From assembly GCA_016081115.2 (NCBI GenBank), contig CM071932.1, positions 56,184,659 to 56,248,658 on the forward strand: a stretch of 64,000 bases of DNA, given 5' to 3'. The position numbers and the translations under genes were made by a program. Source of the DNA: Rehmannia glutinosa (lineage: Eukaryota; Streptophyta; Magnoliopsida; Lamiales; Orobanchaceae). This document shows, piece after piece, positions 22,522-32,894 of the stretch (positions are counted from its first letter, which is position 1; every line of letters begins with the position of its first letter). A model generated the notes under the pieces. That model saw only the letters and a list, made by a program, of their open reading frames with translations. It ran no database searches and had not been told where the DNA came from.

Positions 22522-24103
22522 TGTTGGAAAATTTATTGTTTAGATTTTGATGAATGCCATGTAAAACTTAGAATAGGAAGTTGGCACCCAAATTTTGTTG
22601 TAAAGCGCATTGTAATAAATATAGGCTGGTCAAGTGAGTTAAGTCGGCTATGCCCAAACATGCAAGAAGACAATCGGAGACTAGAAGGAAGACTTCGCCT
22701 GCAAGACACTAAGTATGGCAAAGAAGAGAAGACGGAACTCTATCAAGGAGCGGTGAGATGCGGTGAGTGGAGTATCATCAAGTCAACTCAAGAAAAGCCA
22801 AGTCTCAAGTTGAAGTGACATAAGAGTCATCCATGATTGGAAGTCGACTCTAAGTCACCTGGGGAAAGCAAGGAAATGCAATCAAGTCGAGATAATCGAA
22901 AAAGATCCGTTGCACGTAAATCAAGAGAATTACTTAAACAAGTAATATCTCCATGCTACCTTTCTCGAAGTGCTCGGTCCCTTAAGCGTGCAAAAGGAAT
23001 AAACCAATGGGAAGCACTACACCGTGTCGAACTCGAAAAGGTGAAGAACAATTCATATGAGGAAATGGCAATTCCAAGGATCGCAACAAGACAAGCCAAC
23101 GACCACAAGTGACTTTCAAAAATAAGCCTATCTCTTCAACGGGCAGATTTTTGAAAAGATCACTATAAAAGGCTGGGGAATAACTCTGAGAAGAGAGAGA
23201 TGAAATTACACAGGTTACCTTGACCATACAAGCAAGAAAGAAACATTTTGTAACCTGAAATATTCTCAAGTTATTAAACGCTCAATCCTCAAGCCTACAC
23301 TACGAAGAACATCAATCGAACACTCACCTGTGAAGGAAAGATAACTTCAATCAGTTGAAGAGGAAATTACTGAAGAATCAAGGGGTCTACATTCCACGAA
23401 GGATTGTAGGAAGGTTCAAGGTCGACCCAAGTCTTGAGCTTTTGGAGTGCTTCGTGATCAAATCCAAAGAGCTTGAGCAAGTGGGTCTGTAGTAGCAAGA
23501 CAATTTGCCGCCTGTGAAGAAGTTGAGTCGCACGAGAAGCCTTGGTGAGTGATCAAGGCGTCTCGATCGAGTCCCAAAGGATCAAGTCATTTGTGTGATC
23601 AAGACTTGTATCCGGACTGTTACCACTTTGTATCTTGATCAATACCTAGTGGATTCCTCCCGAGTAGTTGGAGAAGAGAGGAGTAGAAGAATTACCCCAT
23701 CTTCGAACCTCTATAAAAATCTTATTGTGTCATTTACATTTCAAAGACTTTAATTCTTGCATCATATTTGTTTAATTCTCACGACATATTTGCTATCCAT
23801 TAGATAATCTCTAAGTACTAAATCAAGCTCTAAATCTCTACTTAACCAAACTTAAGGGTGTTAAGTCTTCCGAAAAACAAACCACGGTTGAGTTAATTTA
23901 GACTTAACGGTTGAGTTATTCCATCAACGGCTCGGTTGAGTCGTTGAGAGACTAACTCTCTTGATTAACTAAATTAGGTCACCAGGACACGGTTTTGTGT
24001 AGTAGTATCAACTCGAACTTTTAAAAGGACTAAATCAAAAATTTGGTAAGGTTTATTCAACCCCCCCTTCTAAACCTTACACTTACACCCCTTGGGACCT
24101 ACA
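22522..24103 (+). repeat. 3' LTR of copia-2
   Basis: TGTTGGAAAATTTATTG... to ..GGGACCTACA, 1,582 bp, followed by TACCC (24104-24108). Differences from the 5' LTR cluster at a few places, such as AACGGTTGAG here versus AATTTGAATT in the 5' copy and AACAGCTGAG in copia-3. Confidence 0.93.
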
Positions 24104-24108
24104 TACCC

Positions 24109-24540
24109 TCAATCAATTTACCTCGAACTCCTTTAGGATCATTGCTGGCTTTTTAATAATCACCAAGTTCTTGTCCATAACTCCTTCGGCTTATCTATTT
24201 TTTGCTCTGTTCCAAGTCAAATCTTCTTTCCCCAAGGGTTTATTTTACATTACTGCTCGCAATGAGACCAATTTTTTGGGGAAATACCCGACCTCCAACA
24301 AATGTTGGAAAGATCGGTATTTCTTCGTTACCTCGACTGAAGCTTGGCCCTTTCCTCATGAATGGGTGTGGTCCTTGCCTCCACAACAGAAACATAACCC
24401 CAAAAAATGCCCTCTCGACCTACAAGACATAATTCACAAACTTACTGCTGTGAAGTACGATCTTTCGAAAATCATAACTCCTTCTCTACTTCACTACTCG
24501 GGAGTGAGTCCCGAGGTTGTTCCTCTAGAGGGAGATATCG
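24109..24540 (+). pseudogene. Tat accessory (antisense) gene, exon 1 second part (PF04195-like)
   Basis: It resumes in frame after copia-2: NQFTSNSFRIIAGFLI, SITPSAYLFFALFQVKSSFP, GLFYITARNETNFLGKYP, CWKDRYFFVTS. This is the core of the putative gypsy-type transposon domain. Exon length before the donor (418 + 432 = 850 nt) leaves one base (G at 24540), completed by AT after the intron. Confidence 0.75.
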
Positions 24541-24608
24541 GTAATACTCTTCCCTCCCTTTTTATCTTACAATATATGTACTCTCTCTAACTTGCTTCCT
24601 TGCTGCAG
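24541..24608 (+). other. Intron of the Tat accessory gene
   Basis: 68 bp starting GTAATACT and ending TTGCTGCAG, pyrimidine-rich before the acceptor. Removing it restores one frame from 24109 to the stop at 25888 (total 2,130 nt, 709 residues). Without splicing the frame ends at 24590. Confidence 0.7.
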
Positions 24609-25888
24609 ATACGATGTTGTCCCAAGCTATTGCTCAAAAGTCTGAAGCTCGCAAGAAGGTGAGCTCTCTGGCCCGAGCTTCCTCCTCCTAGACAGGCGGA
24701 GCAATCGTGGGCCTTCCTGCGTCCGGGTCCCGATCTCCTCATACCACTTGGCCTAACTCTGCCAAAGATGTTCTGGCCGAGCTCTCAGATCCAAGTAGCT
24801 GACCCATTCCCATCGGCTCCCGACGTGGATCTTCTGACACTGAGCTCTCCCCTTCCAAAAACACTCGGGTAGGGACTAGCTCGGGCGAGTGTGAGCTAAT
24901 TTGGAGCCCTATCGACACTCCGAATCAGACATGGATGACTGGCAACTCCGTCCTAAAGAATAGGGACCCTTTGTTGGCGGCCCAATATATCCAAGGCCAC
25001 TGCCCGTATCCCAACCGAGCTATCTTAGACAAGCTCTCGGATCCTGAACTGGTGAATTCCTTCTGCGAAGACCAAGCCCGAACTCACGTCAAACTGTCAG
25101 CTCTCATTGCCCGAGCTCGAGTGGGCTATGCTGATCCAGCCTTGGTGAGGGAACTCGAGGCCCTTAAAAAGGACAACAAAAAACTGAAGGCAAGAGAGGC
25201 CAAGTTGCTGACCGAGGTGCACGAGCTTAAAGACAAGCTCCTTGGAGATGATCGCTCTGTTGCCAATTCCGAGCTGAAAATCAAGGAATTGGACAAAGAA
25301 AATGCCACCCTCAAAGCCGAGCTAAAAGATGGGTTGGTACATGCTCGGGAAAAAGGGGTCGCGATCAGTCATCATGATTTTGTCAAGTCTGGAGAAGACC
25401 GAGCTCTAGTCAGTCGAATACGGGAGAAGGTCAAGAAGTGCTTCCTGAGCTTGGAAGAATTTATTGACATCTTATCTACGGGGGTGATTCAGCAATATGA
25501 GTTCACTTTTGATCAAGCTGAACTCCAACTTCGGGAGAAAAGGATATCCGAGTCCCTAGATTGGGAAGGACCTCGAGCTCTCACGCAAGACCCTGAGGGC
25601 TTTGTCTTTTCCAAGGTTGCTAATGAGGTTAACCTTTCTTCCGATAAAGTTTTTGTCAACACTCTGGAATCTTCCTCCTGGATAGCCGACCTTAAAGCCA
25701 CAGCAGATCAGGCAGCCACAGACGAAGCTGCTACATCCCAGGTTGCAGAAGATCTTCCTCCTGCTCTTAATCCCGAGCTGCCTGGCACTCAAGAGACTGA
25801 CCCATCTGCTGCAGCAACCGATGTGCAAGCGAGCCATGAGCCCGAGCTCACCATTCAAGACTACACCTCAGAGGATCTCATTTTGTAA
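24609..25888 (+). pseudogene. Tat accessory (antisense) gene, exon 2 (coiled coil)
   Basis: Two in-frame stops (TAG 24689, TGA 24800) interrupt an otherwise open exon. From 24935 the frame is clean for 317 residues. A long heptad coiled coil (LEALKKDNKKLKAREAKLL, IKELDKENATLKAELK) is followed by a mixed domain (KCFLSLEEFIDILSTGV) and an acidic Ala/Pro-rich tail. Gene ends TAA at 25886-25888. The product's function is unknown; a coiled coil after a PF04195-like domain is a common layout for such retroelement extra ORFs. Confidence 0.75.
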
Positions 25889-26035
25889 TAGTTTTATGCT
25901 TGTTCCGATCTAGAATTTCCTTGTAATGTTCGTATTCTTGTAATCCGATCTGGGATTTCTTTTGTAATTTTCAAATCGTATCAGTGCAAGATACTTTTGA
26001 TCACACCTCATTGCACTAAGTATTAATATCAGTTT

Positions 26036-26740
26036 ATCATGCCCGAAGTGTTTGGAAGGTTGGCTTGAGCCAAACTTCAAACACTTGCTCAATTTCGGCT
26101 TATCGTGCCCGACGTGTTTGGAGGTTCGGCTCGAGCCAAACTCCAAACACTTTACTCAATTTTTCTCATTTTTGGAGGACAAGTTTTTCAAGCTCGAGCT
26201 TGACTTGCCTCTGAGCTTATCGTGCCTGATGTGTTTGGAGGATTGGCTCGAGCCAAACTCCAAACACTTGCTCAATTTTTCTCATTTTTTGGAGGACAGG
26301 TTTTTCAAGCTCGAGCTTGACTTGCCTCTGGGCTTATCGTGCCTGAAGTGTTTGGAGGATTGGCTCGAGCTGAACTCCAAACACTTGCTCAATTTTTCTC
26401 ATTTCTTGGAGGACATGTTTTTCAAGCTCGAGCTTGACTTGCATCTGGGTTTATCGTGCCCGAAGTGTTTGGAGGATTGGCTCGAGCCAAACTCCAAACA
26501 CTTGCTCAATTTTTCTCATTTCTTGTAGGACAAGTTTTTCAAGCTCGATCTTGACTTGCCTCTGGGCTTATCATGCCCGAAGTGTTTGGAGGATTGGCTC
26601 GAGTCGAACTCCAAACACTTGCTCAATTTTTCTCATTTCTTGGAGGAAAGGTTTTTCAAGCTCGAGCTTGACTTGCCTCTGGGATTATCATGCCCGAGGC
26701 ATTTGGAGGGTTGGCTCGAGCCGAACTCCAAACACTTAAC
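26036..26740. repeat. 117-bp tandem repeat array (3' region of the Tat element)
   Basis: ATCRTGCC marks recur at 26102, 26219, 26336, 26453, 26570 and 26687, an exact 117-bp spacing, with partial units on both sides. Each unit contains TGTTTGGAGG...CCAAACTCCAAACA (a local inverted repeat) and AAGCTCGAGCTTGA. As 117 is divisible by 3, frames stay open through the array and give repetitive ORFs (39-residue units) that are probably not genes. It lies between the 3' ends of pol and the antisense gene. Such arrays are known from the hypervariable 3' region of Tat elements. Confidence 0.9.
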
Positions 26741-26826
26741 AGAACAATTTTCAATGATATTTGTAGACGCGAATGCTTTTCATTGAATTTCAAAGAGGAA
26801 ATTGCATCATTACATCATTCGAATTC

Positions 26827-27800
26827 CTACGGATAATATTTTTTCAGATTGCTAACATTCCACGCCCAAGGTAGCTTCTTCCCATTCAACTCTTCTAACT
26901 CGTAAGCCCCTCCAGCCAAGACTTTGATCACCCAAAGCGGGCCTTCCCAATTTGGATCTAACTTTCCTTTATTTTTACTCGCATTAGCCCTCCTCAGAAC
27001 CAGATCTCTCATTTGGAAATTTCTCTTCATCACCTTACTATTATATGTTGCCCTGATTCGTTCTCTTGTCCTTTCCATCTGTAAAAAGGCCATCTCTCTT
27101 TTTTCGTTGATCAAATCCAGAGCCTCACGTGTCAATACCTCATTTTCCTTCTCATCAAATTTTTGGATTCTATGGGATTCCATTCCGATCTCTGCCGGTA
27201 TCACTTCATCCATTCCATAAACCAAACTAAATGGGCTCTCCCCCGTGGCCTCCTTTGGGTTCGTTCGATAAGCCCACAACACCGAGCTTAGCTCTTGTAC
27301 CCAAGCTCCTCCAGCTCTTTCCAATATAGTCTTGAGTCCCTGTACCAAAATTCTATTAGTCACATCCACTTGACCATTAGCTTGTGGATGTGCTACCGAT
27401 GTAAAATGCTGATTAATTTTCATCTCTTCGCACCAAGCCTTGATGCTAGCCCCACTAAACTGTGTTCCATTATCCGAAACAAGGACCATCGACACTCCAA
27501 ATCGGCACACAACGTTCTGCCAAATGAACTTCATCATCGCATCCTCAGTGATTCTTGCTAGAGCCTCAGCCTCAACCCACTTACTGAAATAATCTATTGC
27601 CACCACCAGGAATTTACGTTGTTCCAATGCCGGGGGGAATGGCCCCACAATATCAATACCCTACTTAGCAAAAGGACATGCTGAACTCATTGTCATCAGC
27701 TCCTCAGCTGGCTGATGTATAAACGGCGCATGTACTTGACACTTTTCACAAGCCTTTACCAACTTCTAAGCCTCTCTCTTCAGATACGGCCAAAAGTATC
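26827..27800 (-). pseudogene. Tat integrase (gypsy type)
   Basis: The clean 273-residue segment 27648-26827 has VVAIDYFSKWVEAEALARIT (first Asp), VSDNGTQFSG (second Asp) and the catalytic Glu region in PQANGQVDVTNR, where the usual Glu position is Asp (QVDVTNR versus QVEVTNR). The C-terminal domain (LDPNWEGPLWVIKVLAGGAY) ends at the stop at 26827; no chromodomain follows. An in-frame TAG at about 27662 (Trp expected before GIDIVGP) separates it from the zinc-binding part (HEGCCGNHMGARILIRKV, CEKCQVHAP). Confidence 0.85.
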
Positions 27801-28940
27801 CAGCCCTCAACACCTTCCTGATCAGAATCCTAGCTCCCATGTGATTTCCGCAACAACCTTCATGTATTTCTCTTAGTACGTATTCTCCCTCTGTTTTTCC
27901 CAGACACCTCAGCAGTGGCATTCCAAAACCTTTCTTATAAAACTTTTCTCCAATCATGAAAAAACGAGTTGCTCGAATTTTCACCCGAGAAGCTTCTTTC
28001 CTATCTCCCGAGAGTGCACCCTCTTTCAAATATGCAATGATAGGGACCCTCCAATCATCTTCCTCTTCCAGCACCCCTATCTCCAGATTCAAAGCGGAAG
28101 TCTTTGCAGCAAGCAAGGTAATGTGCCTCTCTGGGGCACACTCAGCCGAACTAGCTATCTTTGCTAGGAAGTCAGCCCTGGCATTCTCCTCCCGAGGTAT
28201 TTGACAGATCTGCACCTTTTCTATCATTTTCTCAAGGGCCTTGTATGCATCCACATATTTTTTCATTCACTCTTCCCGAACCTCAAATTCTCCCATCACT
28301 TGCTTATAGACCAACTATGAGTCCAAATGGACTAGCACATTCGTCGCACCCATTTCAATAGCCATCCTAATGCCTCGATGAAATCTTCAAACTCAGCTTC
28401 GTTGTTGGAAATTTTATAATCTAATCTCACTGTGAAGTCACTTTCCACCCCCTCTGGACTTATCAACATGATGCCGGCTCCACATCCCGAGCTAGCGACC
28501 GAACCATCCACAAATAAAATCCATGCTCCTCCCTCACTTGGGCCTTTTGTAAGCTCCTGCACAAAGTCCGCCAAGGCCTGTGCTTTAATTGTTGTTCTGC
28601 TCTGGAACTCTATCTCATATTCACTGAGTTCAATAGCCCATTTTACTAGCCTATCTGCAACCTCTGGCTTACTCAAAACTGATTTTAAGGGAAAATTAGT
28701 TCTTACCACAATCTTATGCCAAAGGAAATAAGGCCTCAACCTTCTAGCCATGGTTACAAGTGCTAATCTAGCCTTCTCGATCTCAGAATATCTGAGTTCC
28801 GTGTTCCTCAGTACCTTGCTAACATAGTATACCGGCTTCTGAACCGACCATTCTTCCGTCAGCAACACCGTACTAATCCCTTGCTCTCCCACCGATATGT
28901 ATAAATACAAGGGCTCCCCTGGAATTGGCTTACTTAGCAA
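27766..28940 (-). pseudogene. Tat RNase H and integrase zinc-binding N-terminus
   Basis: It begins with the RT thumb/connection block (LYLYISVGEQGISTVLL) and the first, degenerate RNase H-like block. RNase H proper shows ILFVDGSVASSGCGAGIML (Asp), NNEAEFEDFIEAL (Glu) and IPREENARADFLAKIAS (final Asp). A break at about 28267-28331 splits it. 28266-27766 ends with HEGCCGNHMGARIL, the HHCC zinc-binding part of integrase. A doubled RNase H is usual for Tat. Confidence 0.8.
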
Positions 28941-28952
28941 GGATAAATTAGC

Positions 28953-29611
28953 CTAATATTCTTTCAATTCTTCAAACGCCACCTGGCATTCCTCATCCCA
29001 AGTAAATTTCCTGGACTTCCTCAATACTTTGAAAAATGGCAGACTCCGCTCCGCCAAGCGAGAGATGAACCTGTTCAAAGCAGCCAACTTTCCTATCAAG
29101 CTCTGCACATCCTTCTCATCCCGAGGTGGAGCCATCTCTCTGATCGCCCTCACCTACTCGGGATTAGCCTCAATACCTTTCTCGGTTACCATGTAACCCA
29201 GAAATTTACCCGACCAGACCCCAAATGCACACTTCTTTGGTTTAGCTTCATCCGGTATTTCCTCAATGTATCGAAAGTTTCTGCTAGATCTCTAGTGTGA
29301 CTCTCAGCCCTCACACTCTTCACTAACATGTCATCAACATACACTTCCATATTCCGACCCAACTAGTTTTGGAACATCTTATCCACCAACCTTTAATAGG
29401 TTGCTCCTGCATTTTTCAAACCAAAAGGCATGACCACATAACAGAAAGTACCAAAAGAAGTAATGAAACTTACCCGCTTTTGGTCCTCCTCGGCCAATCT
29501 TATCTGGTGGTATCCCTGCGATGCATCCATCATACTAAGCAACTCACATCCTGAAGTAGAGTCCACCAGCTGATCTATCCGCGGCAATGGAGGGTGATCC
29601 TTTGGGCATGC
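28953..29611 (-). pseudogene. Tat reverse transcriptase, C-terminal part
   Basis: MMDASQGYHQIRLAEEDQKR, FCYVVMPFGLKNAGATY and, after two TAA/TAG stops, MEVYVDDMLVKS with the catalytic YVDD near 29340. The stops at 29609 (after FRDLN), at about 29392 (after NAGATY) and before LGRNMEVYVDD all fit Arg or Gln codons changed by C-to-T. 29153-28953 carries LIGKLAALNRFISRLAER, the usual RT connection. Confidence 0.85.
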
Positions 29612-31045
29612 TCAGTTCAAATCTCTAAAATCTACGCACATCCTCCAATCGTCCTGAGTCTTTGGCACCAAGACCATATTGGACAACCATTCCTGAAACT
29701 GTATCTCACGAATATGCCCAGCCTCCAACAATTTTTGCACCTCCGCCCGCACAGTTGCATCTTTCTTGGGGCCAAAATTTCTCTTCTTCTGCTTCATAGG
29801 TCGGTATGAAGGATTTATGTTCAAGTTGTGCTCAGCTATGCTAGGATCAATACCCACCAATTCCTTGGCCGACCATGCGAACACATCTACACTTATCCTA
29901 AGAAACTCAATCAGCACCTCCCTTAGGTCTTCCCTGAGGTGATTTCCAATTTTGGCAATTTTTCTAGAATCACCAGGTATCAGCTCTATAGTTAGCAATT
30001 CCTTGTTTGGCATAACGTGCTCTGTTGGGTCCTCATCTAATTTGATGAGTTTCTGCCATCCCTTACCATCATCATGAGCTATTCCCCTCTCCGCCATCTG
30101 GAGACTCTCTACGTACAACTTCCTTGCCATATACTGATCTCCCTCAACTTCCCCAACCTGGTCATCCACCGGAAATTTGATCATCAAGTGATACACAGAT
30201 ACAACAACTTGGAAAAGATTGAGAGAGGGCCTCCCAATCATCAGATTGTATGACGAGGGTGCATCCACCACCAAGAATCGCACCATCCTAGTCTTCCGAT
30301 ATGGCTCTTTGCCTAAGGAAACGGGCAGAGTAACCATACCTAATGGTTGAATCGAACCTCCATCAAAACCAACCAGAGATGTATCCACGATCTCCAATTC
30401 AACCTGCAAATCCATCTGTCTATAGCATTCAAAGAATAATATGTCAACAGAGCTACCCGTATCCACAAAGTCTCTCTGAACATCGTAATTTGCTATGGTT
30501 GCCATGATAACGAGGGCATCGCTATGGGGAGTTGCAATGCCCCGACAATCATTCGGCCCAAACTGAATATTTGGTCCCACAGACACCTGTTCTACCCTCA
30601 TCAGCTCTTGAGCATTCTTGGCAGCAGCGACTCTCACATAGCTCTTCCTAGCCCGTCGCGAGTCTCCGCCAGACGGACCCCCTATCACCATCTGAATCAC
30701 TCCATTCCGCGGCGGCGGTGGGGGGAGATCCCGCTTCTCATCTGCCTTCTTCTCAGGCTCCTGCCTCTGCTGGTAATTATTATTTCCCTTACGATAATTA
30801 CCCTTAGACTTCCTCTTATCCACATATACAAACTCCTTCAGGTGACCCGCCTGGATCAACCTCTCTATCTCATCTTTCAAATGGGTACACTGATCCATGG
30901 TATGCCCATACTCGTTATGGAACCTGCAAAACTCTTTGCACTTCTCCTTCCTCGGTATCTCAGCATAAGTTTTTGGCCACCTCAGATCTGGATGACGCTC
31001 AATCGCAATGAAAACATCCCCCTGGAGCTCTTTCATCTCTTTCAT
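29612..31045 (-). CDS. Tat gag C-terminus, retropepsin and RT N-terminus (477-residue open frame)
   Basis: An uninterrupted frame. It holds a gag zinc-binding motif (CRFHNEYGHTMDQC), a basic linker, a protease with VDTGSSVDILF (active DTG near 30455-30467) and MIGRPSLNLFQVVVS, then the RT start (HIREIQFQEWLSNMVLVPKT, WRMCVDFRDLN) ending at a TGA. Tat elements normally make gag-pro-pol as one or two polyproteins. Here gag upstream is in another frame because of a 43-bp tandem duplication at 31024-31109. It is part of a broken element despite the long open frame. Confidence 0.85.
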   Translation of the reverse strand: MKEMKELQGDVFIAIERHPDLRWPKTYAEIPRKEKCKEFCRFHNEYGHTMDQCTHLKDEIERLIQAGHLKEFVYVDKRKSKGNYRKGNNNYQQRQEPEKKADEKRDLPPPPPRNGVIQMVIGGPSGGDSRRARKSYVRVAAAKNAQELMRVEQVSVGPNIQFGPNDCRGIATPHSDALVIMATIANYDVQRDFVDTGSSVDILFFECYRQMDLQVELEIVDTSLVGFDGGSIQPLGMVTLPVSLGKEPYRKTRMVRFLVVDAPSSYNLMIGRPSLNLFQVVVSVYHLMIKFPVDDQVGEVEGDQYMARKLYVESLQMAERGIAHDDGKGWQKLIKLDEDPTEHVMPNKELLTIELIPGDSRKIAKIGNHLREDLREVLIEFLRISVDVFAWSAKELVGIDPSIAEHNLNINPSYRPMKQKKRNFGPKKDATVRAEVQKLLEAGHIREIQFQEWLSNMVLVPKTQDDWRMCVDFRDLN

Positions 31046-31109
31046 CTCTCCTTTCCTTTCTTACCGGGAGCTCTTTCATCTCTTTCATCTCTCCTTTCCT
31101 TTCTCTTAC
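31024..31109. repeat. 43-bp tandem duplication at the Tat gag-pro boundary
   Basis: GGAGCTCTTTCATCTCTTTC and the following bases occur at 31024 and again at 31067, period 43. Because 43 is not a multiple of three, it shifts the frame between gag and protease. Confidence 0.85.
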
Positions 31110-32155
31110 CCCCTTTTTCGCGCTTCATCTTCCTGGCCTCCTCCAGATTGATGTACTTTTCAGCCCTCGCTAGGAGCTCGTCAAATGTGCGCGTCAGCTC
31201 TATCACCAGGGATTCAAAGAAATCCCCATCTTTCAAACCTTGGGCCAGGGCATTAGCCAAGATATCCTGAGTTGCCGAAGGCACCTCCAATTTTGCCTCC
31301 GTAAACCTCTGAATGTAGCTCATCAACCCCTCATCATCTTGTTGCTTGATATTGAACAAAGTCAACGGCATTTTCTGGTACCCCATGCAACTGGTAAACT
31401 GGTGCAAGAACATAGAGCTGAATTCGTCAAAATTCCTGATCGAAATTGGCAACAACTGACTAAACCACTGATGGGCTGACTTAGTCAGTGTAGTCAGAAA
31501 CACCCAGCACATCACTCCGTCAGAAAACCTATGGAGCATCGCTGCATTCTCAAAACGGCACAGATGATCCCAGGGATCAGTGGTGCCATCATATTCAAAG
31601 TTCAGCGCACGATACGAAGGGGGGAGTTCATCAGCCATAATCTCCGCTGAAAAAGGGGGTTCCCCTCCTTGATCGGCCTGAGCCACCTCCAGACACCTTC
31701 TTCTTCAGCTCCCTCATCTCCCTATGCAGATCATCCATCCTCTCACTCCAATCTGGATCCGTCTCCGTGGCTGTTTGGGTAAAGACCGCAGAGGCGGTCT
31801 CCTCCTCCAACATCGATGCCCTTCGACCTTGCTCTCCCCCAGCTAGGGGAGGCCTCATCTCATGCCTAGGTCCAACCTGCGCCGCTGCTGCAGGCTGGAC
31901 AACTTCTCGCATCCGACTATCCACGGCCTCTTCCACAGCGGCCTTGATGTAGGAGGCAATCTGTTGGAAAAAACCAGGTCCTAAACCACCCACTCCTACC
32001 ATGGGATCAGTAGCTCCGGCCACCCCCTGCGGAGGGCAACCAACTCCCACACCAGGTGCATGCGGTGGACGTCCTCGCTTCCCAGTCACCACTTTCGGTG
32101 TCTCAATCAGAACCTCATCCCGGTCATTCTCCAAATTCCGTCGTACATCCTCCAT
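31042..32155 (-). pseudogene. Tat gag
   Basis: ATG at 32155 (MEDVRRNLENDRDEVLIETP) opens an N-terminal part ending near 31631. The retrotransposon gag core follows in an overlapping frame at 31686-31042: YDGTTDPWDHLCRFENAAML, TLTKSAHQWFSQLLP, SFMGYQ-like and EGLMSYIQRFTEAKLEVPSA, then a Lys/Arg/Glu-rich tail. A frameshift lies between 31686 and 31631. The gag-to-protease frame change is caused by the 43-bp duplication at the tail. Confidence 0.85.
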
Positions 32156-32189
32156 AGCTACCTTAAACTCACGTCTTAAAACTCAAATT

Positions 32190-32207
32190 TCCCACAGACG
32201 GTGCCAA
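32190..32207 (-). other. Primer binding site of the Tat element
   Basis: The minus strand reads TTGGCACCGTCTGTGGGA directly after the LTR end at 32209 (..GACCA). It resembles the PBS common in Tat-type gypsy elements. Confidence 0.75.
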
Positions 32208-32208
32208 T

Positions 32209-32340
32209 TGGTCGGCACTAAAAATATCACCGCCCAATAATCCATGCTCCGCCACGCGACTGACCTAAGAACCTGCAACACAACTGTTAGAAGGGAAGCC
32301 GGAAGGGTTTTCTGGCGTACCCACTCTGACGCTCAAGTCA
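32209..32340 (-). repeat. Tat 5' LTR, R-U5 end (rest at 56801-57530)
   Basis: On the minus strand it contains GAGCGTCAGAGTGGGTACGC and CCCTTCCGGCTTCCC, a motif pair common just downstream of the transcription start in plant gypsy LTRs. It ends ..GTGCCGACCA next to the PBS. At 32341 the Tekay-like LTR begins. Joining 32340 to 56801 rebuilds ..GATACTGACTTGAGCGTCAG.., continuous across a 24-kb insertion. Confidence 0.85.
32336..32340. repeat. Target-site duplication of the Tekay-like element, left copy (AGTCA)
   Basis: AGTCA precedes TGTAATACCC at 32341; AGTCA also follows ..CATCACA at 56796-56800. Confidence 0.85.
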
Positions 32341-32855
32341 TGTAATACCCGAGCCTCGCACTACTCACTAGGTCAATGTAATTCATGCATTACATGCTAA
32401 TTATGTGCTGCTATTTGCATAATCTGATTATTTTATGTGACATGGCTAGTTTTATAATTTTGGAACTCACTTATAATAATTAGTCGTTGGATTGCTAATT
32501 TAAGTAAAAAAAAGTATTTATTTGTCGGACTATTAGATGCCAGCTATTAAGTTACACGTGGTAGCTATTCAAAAAGTTACAAGATTACACGTGGTAAATT
32601 TAGGGATGAAAGGTGTCAACAATGTGCATATCAGGAGTTATATTATGTGAGTAACTTAATAAAAGAAAAAAGAAAGAATTATACTAATTCAATCATATAA
32701 TTAACATATACTGATATAAATATATGTACCTAAGTATATGATGAATATGTATCTAAATGGATAGCTTGATAAGAAAGATTCATATTGTCTACTAATTATA
32801 ATATATATGTATTTATATAGTGGAGTGTGTATATATAGCATGACTCAGATACTAC

Positions 32856-32894
<39 letters not shown>

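Larger units (their letters stand above)
10035..24103 (+). mobile_element. copia-2: complete-length Ty1/copia (Sirevirus-like) element with third ORF
   Basis: 14,069 bp with two LTRs (10035-11599 and 22522-24103), a PBS, gag, linker, protease, integrase, RT, RNase H, a third ORF (17739-about 22260) and a PPT at 22507-22520, flanked by TACCC. Integrase before RT gives the copia order. It belongs to the same family as copia-3 and copia-4. The LTRs are close to identical, implying a young insertion, yet the coding regions carry dozens of small indels. Many of these sit where the relatives have CAGCTG, so part of the damage may be consensus error. Confidence 0.93.

Noticed and set aside
26052..26786. 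Repetitive plus-strand ORFs (39-residue units, LSCPKCLEDWLEPNSKHLL)
   Set aside because: They arise because the tandem unit is 117 bp. Adjacent frames are open too, there is no start or promoter context, and a few units differ without regard to codons.
27000..31300. Plus-strand ORFs across the Tat pol (for example 30524-31270)
   Set aside because: They are shadows of the well-supported minus-strand gag-pro-pol with recognisable catalytic motifs.
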